DNA of 64,000 bases from CAVTHW01 sp963734625 (GTDB lineage Bacteria > Acidobacteriota > Terriglobia > Bryobacterales > Bryobacteraceae), in NCBI GenBank assembly GCA_963734625.1, contig CAVTHW010000022.1, positions 1 to 64,000 of the forward strand, read 5' to 3'. Positions within the stretch are counted from its first letter, which is position 1. Each line of letters opens with the position of its first letter. The position numbers and the translations under genes are program-made. The notes beneath the pieces are model-generated. The model was not told the DNA's origin. It saw nothing but the letters and a program-made list of their open reading frames with translations, and did no database searches. Shown piece by piece: positions 26,003 through 34,358 of the stretch.

Positions 26003-27178
26003 ATGGCTAAAATCGTCGTGCAACTGAGCGCGCAGCCTCACGAGATGGCGCAAGAAGAGATCCGGAAGCAGGTCGCGTTTCTGTCCAAGGACATTCAAGA
26101 CGTCCGGTTCTCGTCCGATGGCGGCCGCATCGAATTCAGCGCTCCTGAAGACCGGGGCGAAGCGCTGAGCATTCAGGTGCGAGCCCTCGCCAGCCGCGTG
26201 GAAAGGGCGTTGCGGAACCTCCAGCGTAAGGTGGTCGGCAGGAGTCCGGCGGCGGCTAATCCACATTTCGCCGAGGAGGTGAATTTGGCTGGAGTCCACG
26301 TTATGGGCACGGGGCAGGTCGCTTTGGAGGGCACCCCCCTGCGGCTTTTCCGTTACTTCGACAGGGTATTCGAGCAATTCGGCGCGCCCTGGAACGCGTC
26401 GCCGCTGTTGACGCCAACACTGATTCCGGATCACGTGCTGGCGAGGTGCGATTATTTTCGCTCGTTCCCGCAGTATGTTACCTTCGCCGCCCACCTGAAA
26501 GAGGACGCGGAGATCATCGACGGCTTCCGGGCACGGCATCAGACGGCCGCGGAACTAGACAGCAGCGCCATAGGGGACATGGACAGGCCGGAAGCCTGCC
26601 TTTCCCCGGCAGTCTGCTATCACGTTTATCACCTGAACCGGGACCGTACCGTTCCAGCCTTCGGAACGGTATACGGGATTTGCGGCAAATGTTTCCGATT
26701 TGAATCGAGCAATATCTCGGATTTGCGGCGGCTGTGGGACTTCACGATGCGGGAAGTCGTCTTCCTGGGTGGCAGAAATGAAGTGCTGGCGGCTCGCGAT
26801 CGCTCGATTGAGATGATGTCGGATTTTCTCGAGCAGCACCGGTTGGCAGGGGAGATCCGTACTGCCAGCGATCCGTTCTTCATCGCCCCGGACGCAGTGT
26901 CGAAGACTTACTTCCAGTTGAGTTCCGACTCTAAGTTCGAGGTCTCACTAATGCTACCGGGCGACGAGCGCACCGCGGTCGGGTCCCATAACTACCACTC
27001 GGACTTCTTCGGCCGCGCCTTCAACACGCAGGTGGAAGGCGGCGGGCCGATGCATAGCGTGTGCGTGGCGTTCGGGCTCGAACGATGGTGTTATGCCTTC
27101 CTACAGCAGCATGGCAGCCAGCCGGCGCGATGGCCGGACGCAGTGCGCAAGGCGCCCGAGTTCCAAGACATCCTGTAA
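26003..27178 (+). CDS. amino acid--[carrier protein] ligase (class II tRNA-synthetase homologue)
   Basis: A 391-residue relative of the seryl-tRNA-synthetase catalytic core that lacks the tRNA-binding arm. In Bradyrhizobium such proteins activate Gly or Ala with ATP and load it on a carrier protein's phosphopantetheine arm. Here residues about 1-85 are a helical/beta N-terminal domain. The core has LPTLIPDHVLARCDYF-like residues (TPTLIPDHVLARCDYFRS), the class II motif 2 region CFRFESSN followed by LWDFTMREVVFLG, and motif 3 as CVAFGLERWCYAF. The three zinc-site positions known from the family are plausibly Cys in LARCDYF, Glu in TMREVV and Cys in HSVCVAF. Gene order carrier-ligase-GNAT with 6 bp and overlapping junctions indicates one operon. 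The amino acid cannot be predicted with confidence. Confidence 0.88.
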   Translation: MAKIVVQLSAQPHEMAQEEIRKQVAFLSKDIQDVRFSSDGGRIEFSAPEDRGEALSIQVRALASRVERALRNLQRKVVGRSPAAANPHFAEEVNLAGVHVMGTGQVALEGTPLRLFRYFDRVFEQFGAPWNASPLLTPTLIPDHVLARCDYFRSFPQYVTFAAHLKEDAEIIDGFRARHQTAAELDSSAIGDMDRPEACLSPAVCYHVYHLNRDRTVPAFGTVYGICGKCFRFESSNISDLRRLWDFTMREVVFLGGRNEVLAARDRSIEMMSDFLEQHRLAGEIRTASDPFFIAPDAVSKTYFQLSSDSKFEVSLMLPGDERTAVGSHNYHSDFFGRAFNTQVEGGGPMHSVCVAFGLERWCYAFLQQHGSQPARWPDAVRKAPEFQDIL

Positions 27179-28155
27179 TGGCGATTTCCTTCGATCTGGT
27201 TGACGGGGTCCGGTTTGCCGATCACGCCGGCCGGATTCTGGAGGAGGCTTGGTGTCCGCCGGCGCTGCGCTACAGCCCTGCGTATCTGCGGTGGCAGCTC
27301 GGCTTTCCGTCACCCGCACCCATGCCGGCTGCCGCTGCTTTTGACGGCGCAGAACCGGTGGGGTTCGCGGGCGTCACCGCGCGCCGGCTCCGCTGCCGGT
27401 CCCAGCAGTTGGAGTCGGGGATTGTGTCATTCGTCGGGGTGAGGCCGCGTTGGTGGAAGCAGGGGATCGCCGCGGGGCTGTACCGGCTGCTGCTGGGTAC
27501 ACTGCGGGAGAGGGCCCTGCCGGTTGTCACATTTGGCATTTCCGGCTCGGGTGGAGAGCGGAGTCTGCTTCGCGCCTATCCCGAATCCGGCTTTCAGGTG
27601 CATCCTCTGGGGGCGTACCCCATCTACACGTGCATGGTCCGCCACGAAGGGCGATCCTCGAATTGGGAAGCGGAAACTGCCGCTGACGCCGCGGATCTTG
27701 CCGGAATAGTGGATGCCTGTGCGTCAGATGAGCGCGTGGTCTGGAGCGATCCCAGCCAAGAGCAGATCTCTCATTATCTGCTTGACCCGCGACCACGCAG
27801 TCTGATCTTGCTGCGAAACAGGAAGACCGGAGCGATGGGCGCCGCCTGGACAGTGCGGTCGGAGTTCCTGACGGTTCATGGAGTGGGCCACGTAGCTACG
27901 CTGGAGAGCGTCTTCCTGCCGCGGAAGGACGTCGAAGCGCTGCCGGTGCTGGTCCAGCACGCTTCCACGCTTTGGACAGCGGAAGGCGGGCAGCCTTCGG
28001 TGATTAGTGCTCCGAGTCTCCAAGGTTTCGATCCGGGCGCCCTGCGAGACGCGGGGATCCGCCGGACTGGAACGCGGTTTCAGGGTTTCTTGTGTGCCGC
28101 GAGTCTGCCGGAGACTCTGGCCGGCGCTGAGGGCACAAACCTCGAGGTGGTATGA
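27178..28155 (+). CDS. GNAT-superfamily acyltransferase-like protein
   Basis: A 325-residue protein whose ATG (27178) overlaps the stop of the ligase gene. The first 140 residues look like a GNAT fold: residues SPAYLRWQLGFPSP, then GFAGVTARRL, SFVGVRPRWWKQGIAAGLYR (motif A, R/Q-x-x-G-x-A with the acyl-donor pantetheine loop) and FGISGSGGERSLLRAYPESG. A second, weaker GNAT-like half follows (ADLAGIVDACASDERVVWSD, LLRNRKTGAMGAAW). The tandem arrangement recalls peptidyl or aminoacyl transferases such as the FemX/GNAT group. Given its partners, it is the likeliest enzyme to move the aminoacyl group from the carrier protein to the final acceptor. That role is an inference. Confidence 0.72.
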   Translation: MAISFDLVDGVRFADHAGRILEEAWCPPALRYSPAYLRWQLGFPSPAPMPAAAAFDGAEPVGFAGVTARRLRCRSQQLESGIVSFVGVRPRWWKQGIAAGLYRLLLGTLRERALPVVTFGISGSGGERSLLRAYPESGFQVHPLGAYPIYTCMVRHEGRSSNWEAETAADAADLAGIVDACASDERVVWSDPSQEQISHYLLDPRPRSLILLRNRKTGAMGAAWTVRSEFLTVHGVGHVATLESVFLPRKDVEALPVLVQHASTLWTAEGGQPSVISAPSLQGFDPGALRDAGIRRTGTRFQGFLCAASLPETLAGAEGTNLEVV

Positions 28156-28204
28156 GCCTCTCAAACGCCGGGCGATTTCAACTACCGGTTTGCTCCGCTG
28201 ATAT

Positions 28205-28293
28205 TGGTGCCCGGGGTGGGAATTGAACCCACACTCACCTTGCGGTGAAAAGGATTTTAAGTCCTTTGCGTCTGCCAGTTTCGCCACCCGGGC
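28205..28293 (-). tRNA. tRNA-Leu (anticodon UAA), CCA encoded
   Basis: The minus strand forms an 86-nt cloverleaf plus CCA. The acceptor stem GCCCGGG pairs with CCCGGGC. The D-arm contains GGCGAAACTGGCAGACGC. The anticodon stem-loop is AAGGACT-TAA-AATCCTT, with anticodon TAA. There is a long variable arm (TTCACCGCAAGGTGA hairpin) as expected of tRNA-Leu. The T-arm is GTGGGTTCAATTCCCAC. The 3' ACCA is encoded at 28205-28208. Confidence 0.95.
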
Positions 28294-28347
28294 ATTGTTG
28301 AAAATGGGCGGATTCCGTAGAGAGTTTAGCACGAACTCCGGCGGCTG

Positions 28348-28377
28348 TTGACTTGGCTGGATTCCTGCCGGAAGATA
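28348..28377 (+). promoter_or_regulatory. candidate sigma70-like promoter of the respiratory operon
   Basis: TTGACT (28348-28353) is followed after 18 bp by AAGATA (28372-28377), 17 bp before the ATG of actA. The -35 is good and the -10 is poor. It is the best candidate in the 100 bp between tRNA-Leu (opposite strand) and the long operon, and no stronger one is seen. Confidence 0.35.
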
Positions 28378-28394
28378 AGGTCTAGTCGGCCCGC

Positions 28395-28979
28395 ATGAGC
28401 TTCTGGCGAGAGTCTGGTCGTGATTTGCTGAACTACTCGCGTTTCGTCTTGCCGGTGAGCGCGGCGGCGGTGTTAAGTACGGTTCTGGGCGTCGGCTGGT
28501 ACACGCAGCCCGACCGGTACGTGCGGGGGTATCAGCCCAAACAGCCCGTCCCCTATTCCCACAAGCTGCATGCCGGCACTCTGAGGATTCCCTGTCTTTA
28601 CTGCCATTCGGGCGCGCTCAAGTCGCGAATTGCGGGGATCCCGCCCGTCGAAAAGTGCATGAATTGCCACAAGGTCACGAAGACCGAAAGCCCCTACATT
28701 CAGAAGATTGCTGCGTTATATGCTTCGGGCGAGCCTCTGCAGTGGGCGCGAGTCCACCGCCTGCCCGACTACGTCTTTTTCGATCACAGACCGCATGTCA
28801 GTGCCGGCGTTCTGTGCCAGACGTGCCATGGGGAGGTGCAGACCATGGACGTCCTTTATCAAGAGATGTCCCTGCGAATGGGCAATTGCCTGGGATGCCA
28901 CCGCGATCCGCGCTATGCGCTCCCGGCGGATTCGAAGATTCAACGAGGACCGGAAAATTGCGACGCCTGTCACCGGTAG
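28395..28979 (+). CDS. actA: alternative complex III subunit A, pentahaem cytochrome c
   Basis: A 194-residue membrane-anchored cytochrome, first gene of the operon. A single N-terminal hydrophobic helix (FVLPVSAAAVLSTVLGVGWY) anchors it. The rest carries five CxxCH haem sites: CLYCH, CMNCH, CQTCH, CLGCH and CDACH, plus distal histidines (SHKLH, FDHRPH). This is the ActA layout of alternative complex III, which oxidises menaquinol or ubiquinol and passes electrons to cytochrome c. ActA bridges the Fe-S/ActE part and the oxidase. actB begins 13 bp downstream. Confidence 0.92.
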   Translation: MSFWRESGRDLLNYSRFVLPVSAAAVLSTVLGVGWYTQPDRYVRGYQPKQPVPYSHKLHAGTLRIPCLYCHSGALKSRIAGIPPVEKCMNCHKVTKTESPYIQKIAALYASGEPLQWARVHRLPDYVFFDHRPHVSAGVLCQTCHGEVQTMDVLYQEMSLRMGNCLGCHRDPRYALPADSKIQRGPENCDACHR

Positions 28980-28992
28980 AGGACGAAGCCAA

Positions 28993-31886
28993 GTGAACGA
29001 CCATTCGCGCCGCAGGTTTCTGAGCCTGGCTTCGGCTTCCGCCGCACTGGCGTTAGGGTCCACTGGCTGCAGCCGAATCGACAGGGGCAAGATCGTTCCC
29101 TACACGAAGAGGCCGGAGGAAGTCATACCGGGCGTCGCGACGTATTACGCAAGCACGTTTCAAGAAGGGCTCGTCACCCATGGCGTTCTGGTGAAGACGC
29201 GTGAAGGCCGGCCCATCCACTTGGAGGGCAATGCCGAGCACCCTATCTCGCGCGGCCACACCAGTCTCCGGGCAGTGGCGGATGTTCTCGGGCTCTATGA
29301 TCCCGACCGCCTGCGAGGACCGGCCGAGGGTGGTGTCAGCTCGACTTGGGAAAAGGCCGGGCAGGAAATCGTTCGTTCTCTGCGTGCAGCGCGTGATGCG
29401 GGAAGGCCCGTGCTTTTGCTCACCGATGCCGTTGTCTCTCCCACCAGGAAAGCGCTCATCGACGATCTCAAGAAAGCCTTGCCGAGCTTGCGGCACGCCG
29501 CATGGGAACCGGCGGCGCCCCAATCCGAAATCCTCGCCGCTCAGGCCCTGTATGGCGAATTCGTGAGGCCCCGTCTGCGTTTTGATCGCGCGGACGTGAT
29601 CCTTTCTCTGCAAGCGGACTTTCTCGGCGCCGACGGCGATGCGCCGGCGTTCATGCAGGACTTCGCCGCCCGCCGGAGCATCTCCAAGCCGGCCGATCCA
29701 ATGAACCGGCTGTGGGTCATTGAGGGCCCCATGACCCTCACCGGCGCCAACGCGGACCAGCGCATTCAAGTGTGTCCCTCGAAGACCGCGCCGCTGGTTT
29801 TCGCCCTGGCACGCTTTCTCAACGACCAATATCGCGTGCCTCTTCCGGCGGGCTTGACAGCCGAAAGCTTGCGGCCATTTGACCTCGACTCGGTCGCCAA
29901 GGATCTCGGCATCGGACCGAGTGTCTTGAGGGCGCTGGCGGCGGATCTGAATCGGGCCAGGAAGTCGGCGCTGGTGCTGGGCGGCGGCGCAGTGCCGAAG
30001 GAAACGCACGTCGCTTGCCAGCTTCTGAATGCAATGCTGGGCGCTGAAGGCTATACGGTAGACGCAACGCTGGCTCCCTCGAGCCCGGAACTGCTTACGT
30101 TCGCGGGGCTCGGGGATCTGCTCAAGGAGGCGGAACAGGGGACGTTTGCCGTAGCCGTTTTTTGGAACGTAAACCCGGCCTACGCCTTCCCGTCAAAGCC
30201 GGCCTGGACGCGCGCGGTGGCGAAGATCCCGATGAAGATCCGGATCGGCCTCTATGCGGACGAAACCGCACTCGACTGCCGTTGGAGGCTCCCCGAACAT
30301 CATTGGCTGGAAGCCTGGGGCGACTTCGAGCCCGCCGCCGATCTCCTTAGCCTGCGGCAGCCGGCGATGGGCGCAATCTTCGATACCCGCCAAGGCGAGG
30401 ACATTGTGCTCGCGTGGCTCCGCGGGCTGGGATCAGACGCTCCGCGAACCTACCTCGACTACCTGAAGGCCCGCTGGCAAAAGGATGTCTATCCGGCCGG
30501 GAGCCCGGTTTCTTTCGAGACCTTCTGGAATGCGGCCCTGCACGACGGCGTGCTCAAACGCGATGCCCGGCCGCGGCCGCCGAGGGCGCTACGCGTAGAG
30601 GCGCTTCGGAGGCGATCAAGGCAGCGGCGACTCGAAAGGTAGCAGGCGAACTCGAACTGGCGCTCTTGCCGGATACCGCGGTCCACGACGGGCGCTACGC
30701 GAACAACGGCTGGCTCAACGAACTTCCGAATCCCGTGACGAAGGCGACCTGGGGAAATCCGCTGCTGCTTTCCGTGGCAGATGCCGGGCGGATGGGCCTC
30801 CAGGATGAGGACGTCGTCAAGGTCACGGTTGGAGAAGCGAGCGTTGAGGCGCCGGTGATCATCCAGCCGGGACAAGCGCCGGGCATGGCGAGCCTCACTC
30901 TTGGATACGGGCGGCGCACGGGCAATGTGGCTGCCGGGGCCGGTGTCAATGCTTATCCCTTGATGGATATCGCGTCCGCCACTCCCGGTCTGCGGGAGGG
31001 CGTCAGGCTTACGCGTACCGGAACCAAGCGAGCAGTTCCGAGAACGCAAATGCACTTCCGCATGGAAGGCCGCGATCTTGCGCGCTCCTGGACGATTGGG
31101 GAGTACGCCCGCTCCGTGCGCGGGAAGAAGGAAGAAGGGGTATCCCTGATTCCCGCCCAGCAATTCAAGGCGCACAAGTGGGGGATGGTCATCGACCTGT
31201 CGGCCTGCACCGGCTGCAGCGCCTGCCTGATCGCCTGCCAGTCGGAGAACAATATCGTTGTCGTCGGGCCGGAGCGCGTCCAGGAGGGCCGGGAGATGCA
31301 CTGGATACGGATCGATCGCTACTACGAAGGGGACCCCAAGGACCCCCGGGTAGTTCATCAGCCTATTACTTGCCAGCACTGCGACGATGCGCCCTGCGAG
31401 ACCGTCTGTCCGGTCAACGCTACGACCCATAGCCCGGACGGCCTCAATCAGATGACTTACAACCGTTGCGTGGGGACTCGTTACTGCTCAAACAACTGCC
31501 CATACAAGGTTCGGCGCTTCAATTTCTTCGATTACAGCTCTTCTATAAAAGACCCCGTCAGGCTGGTGTTTAATCCCGAGGTGACCGTGCGCCCGCGGGG
31601 TGTCATGGAGAAATGCAGCTTCTGCATTCAGCGCATCCAGAACGCGCGGCAAAAGGCCAATGTCGAAGGCCGGCCCGTCAGGGACGGAGAGATCGTTCCG
31701 GCCTGTGCCGCAGCTTGCCCGGCGCGGGCGATTGTGTTTGGCGACCTGAACGACCCGCAAAGCAGAGTCTCGAGGCTGTCGAAGATGGATCGCGGCTATC
31801 GCCTGCTAACCGAGCTTGGCATAAAGCCTTCGGTGACATATCTCGCGGACATTTCAAATCCGGTTAGCGGAAAGGGCCAGGCATGA
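28993..31886 (+). CDS. actB: alternative complex III subunit B (molybdopterin-like + Fe-S), one frameshift
   Basis: ActB is the large peripheral subunit with an inactive molybdopterin-oxidoreductase-like half (B1) and a ferredoxin-like half (B2). GTG 28993 starts a Tat-like signal with SRRRFLSLASA and a lipobox-like GSTGCS. The B1 half runs to about 30580. The frame then changes: the start frame ends in an Arg-rich tail at 30642, while the true continuation is GASEAIKAAATRK, then AGELELALLPDTAVHDGRYA. The B2 half has three cysteine clusters (CTGCSACLIACQSEN; CQHCDDAPCETVCP with YNRCVGTRYCSNNCPYKVRR; CSFCIQ with CAAACPARA), giving sites for about four Fe-S clusters. Length is about 964 residues, normal for ActB. 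The B2 frame has no usable start near the break, so a split into two genes is unlikely. Confidence 0.88.
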
Positions 31887-33247
31887 GCTCCGACGCCATG
31901 CCCGTTTTGACCGGTGCGGTCAGCTCCGGGAGTCTTGACGACCAGGTGCTGGCCGTCGCCGAGCGCAAACCGCCGCGCGCCTGGTTCGTCGCCTTGGCCT
32001 GCACCTCAACCGCGATGCTCGTGGGGTTGGCCCTCATGGGCTACACCGTTGCCACGGGCATCGGCGTCTGGGGGAATAACATCCCAGTGGCCTGGGCCTT
32101 TGACATTATCAACTTCGTCTTTTGGATCGGTATCGGCCATGCGGGCACCTTGATTTCCGCGATCCTGCTGCTCTTCCGAGCGCGGTGGCGGAATTCCATT
32201 TCCAGGTTCGCGGAAGCGATGACGATCTTCGCGGTGATGGTCGCGGGCCTGTTTCCAGTGCTGCATGTCGGGAGGCCGTGGTTAGCCTTTTGGCTCTTTC
32301 CCTATCCGAACCAGCGCGCGATCTGGCCGAATTTTCGCTCGCCTCTCATTTGGGACGTATTCGCGGTGAGCACGTATTTCAGTGTTTCTCTTCTTTTCTG
32401 GTATCTGGGGCTCGTTCCCGACCTCGCTTCGATGCGGGACCGCACTAAAAGTAAGATTAGGAAGTTTGTTTACTCGATACTGAGTGTTGGATGGCGCGGA
32501 TCGGCGTCACACTGGCGGCATTTTGAGAGAGCGTACCTGATCATCGCCGGGATCGCCACGGGGCTGGTCTTATCGGTGCATAGCGTCGTGTCGTTCGACT
32601 TCGCCGTGTCCCTGGTTCCCGGCTGGCACATGACCATCTTCCCGCCCTATTTTGTGACCGGAGCGATCTTCGCCGGCTTCGCCATGGTGGTGATGGCGAT
32701 GGTGGTGGTGCGCACGACGATGAACCTGGAGCACATCATCACCATGTATCACCTGGAGGTGATGAACAAGATCATCCTTACCTGCTCGTGCTTCATGGGT
32801 TACGCCTATCTCATGGAGGCATGGACGGCCTGGTACAGCATGAACCAATACCTCCATCACACTTTCTGGACCTATATTGCCGGGACCTACGCCTGGGCCG
32901 GGTGGCTGACTATCACCTGCAATATCCTGATCCCGCAGCTTCTGTGGGTGCACCGCTTCCGCCGGAGCTACCCGGCGATGCTCTTCGTGGCGGTAGCGGT
33001 GACCATTGGAATGTGGTTCGAACGTTTCGTGATCATCGTGAGCTCGTTGCACCAAGACTTCATGCCCTCGGCCTGGCAGGTCTACAAGCCCACGTTCGTA
33101 GACCTTGGAATCCTGCTTGGATCATTTGGCCTCTTCTTCACGCTGGTTCTTCTCTTTGCGAGAGTCCTGCCGGTCATCGCTACCAGCGAGACTAAGAGCG
33201 CGCTCCCAGGGGCTCAACCTAGGCATGTGGGAGGCTCCTATGAGTAA
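31883..33247 (+). CDS. actC: alternative complex III subunit C (NrfD/PsrC-type membrane protein)
   Basis: A 454-residue integral membrane protein with about ten helices. Landmarks of the NrfD/PsrC quinol-binding family are visible: FWIGIGHAGTLISAILLLFR, RPWLAFWLFPYPNQR, VLSVHSVVSFDFAVSLVPGW, HMTIFPPYFVTGAIFAGFAM and NLEHIITMYHLEVMNKI. ActC holds the main quinol site and a proton path. The start ATG overlaps the actB stop by 4 bp and its end overlaps the next start by 8 bp, indicating coupled translation. Confidence 0.93.
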   Translation: MSSDAMPVLTGAVSSGSLDDQVLAVAERKPPRAWFVALACTSTAMLVGLALMGYTVATGIGVWGNNIPVAWAFDIINFVFWIGIGHAGTLISAILLLFRARWRNSISRFAEAMTIFAVMVAGLFPVLHVGRPWLAFWLFPYPNQRAIWPNFRSPLIWDVFAVSTYFSVSLLFWYLGLVPDLASMRDRTKSKIRKFVYSILSVGWRGSASHWRHFERAYLIIAGIATGLVLSVHSVVSFDFAVSLVPGWHMTIFPPYFVTGAIFAGFAMVVMAMVVVRTTMNLEHIITMYHLEVMNKIILTCSCFMGYAYLMEAWTAWYSMNQYLHHTFWTYIAGTYAWAGWLTITCNILIPQLLWVHRFRRSYPAMLFVAVAVTIGMWFERFVIIVSSLHQDFMPSAWQVYKPTFVDLGILLGSFGLFFTLVLLFARVLPVIATSETKSALPGAQPRHVGGSYE

Positions 33248-34358
33248 GCCGGCGTTCTCGGTCCTGGGGCTCTTCGACAGTTCGCAGCAACTGATGGACG
33301 CCATCCCCGCCGTAAGAGCCAGGGTGTCGGGGAAGCTGGAAGCGTATTCACCCTACCCGATTCATGGGATCGAAAAGGCTCTTGGGCTCAGGAAGTCGCC
33401 GGTGGGCGGGATGGTCTTCATCATGGGCTTGATTGGCGCCATATCCGCCATTGCCTTTGAGCTCTGGACCGAGGGCATAGACTACCCCTTGGTGACTGGC
33501 GGGAAGCCATTTCTATCCTGGCAGGCATTCGTTCCCGTCATGTTCGAGGTGACGGTTCTCTTCGCCTGTTTCACCTCGGGGCTGGGGATGCTCTTCGTTC
33601 TGAACCGGCTCCCCGCCTTCCGCCATCCCATGTTGGGCTCGAAGTCGATACCGCTCATCACTCGGGACAAGTTCGCGCTGGCAGTTGAAGCGGACGGAGA
33701 ATCGCTCGATGTCGATGCGATCACGATCGCACTGCGTGAAGCCGGCGCGCGGACGATCGAAGTCCTGGAACGGCCGGAGCCCTTGGGCCCGCTTTCCCCC
33801 AATTTCCTGATGAGAGTCATCGTGGGCATCGGCATCGCCTGTCTCGTGGCGGGAACCCTCACGTATTGGGGAGTGAAGCTCTTTCCGGTCACCATTCCCA
33901 TAGTGCACATGCTGGATCAACCGAGGCTCGATCCACAGCGCGAAATGCGCATGCCGGTCGCGGGAACAGTCGCCATGGGGGAGTTGCCGTTCACCATCAC
34001 GAAGCAGGAGGATGCGGCGATCCTGGTGAACCCGCTGCCCCGGACGGAGAGCGTCCTGAAGAGTGGCCGGCGGGATTTCAACACCTATTGCTCCGCGTGC
34101 CACGGGATACTTGGAAACGGCGCGCCGACGCTGACGGCGGCTTATGGCGCGAAGCCCGCCAATTTGGTGGTGGACCAGATCCGGCAGCTTTCCGACGGCG
34201 AGATCTACTACGTCATCATGCGAGGCAAGAACGCCATGCCGTCCTATGCGGCTGATCTGAGCCAGGACGAACGCTGGTCAGTCGTGAGCTACATTCGCGT
34301 GCTGCAGCGCGCGCTGAATGCTTTGGATTCGGATCTACCCGAGGAGACTCGGAAGTGA
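33240..34358 (+). CDS. alternative complex III ActD-ActE fusion (DUF3341 membrane protein + monohaem cytochrome c)
   Basis: A 372-residue protein combining two ACIII subunits. Residues 1-180 are ActD/DUF3341: FSVLGLFDSSQQLMDAIPAV, SPYPIHGIEKALGL, two hydrophobic helices (GGMVFIMGLIGAISAIAFEL and FVPVMFEVTVLFACFTSG), and the ferredoxin-like LPAFRHPML part. After a third helix (VIVGIGIACLVAGTLTYWGV) comes the ActE part, RRDFNTYCSACHGILGNGAP with one CxxCH and an axial Met in KNAMPSYAADLS. In Rhodothermus these are separate polypeptides. Fused versions occur in some Acidobacteria and Bacteroidetes, as far as I know. ActE docks near ActA and relays electrons onward. Confidence 0.9.
   Translation: MSKPAFSVLGLFDSSQQLMDAIPAVRARVSGKLEAYSPYPIHGIEKALGLRKSPVGGMVFIMGLIGAISAIAFELWTEGIDYPLVTGGKPFLSWQAFVPVMFEVTVLFACFTSGLGMLFVLNRLPAFRHPMLGSKSIPLITRDKFALAVEADGESLDVDAITIALREAGARTIEVLERPEPLGPLSPNFLMRVIVGIGIACLVAGTLTYWGVKLFPVTIPIVHMLDQPRLDPQREMRMPVAGTVAMGELPFTITKQEDAAILVNPLPRTESVLKSGRRDFNTYCSACHGILGNGAPTLTAAYGAKPANLVVDQIRQLSDGEIYYVIMRGKNAMPSYAADLSQDERWSVVSYIRVLQRALNALDSDLPEETRK

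Noticed and set aside
30414..31886. A separate ActB2 gene starting at 30414
   Set aside because: The first 70 codons overlap ActB1 in a meaningless frame; homology begins only at the frameshift point, where there is no start codon.
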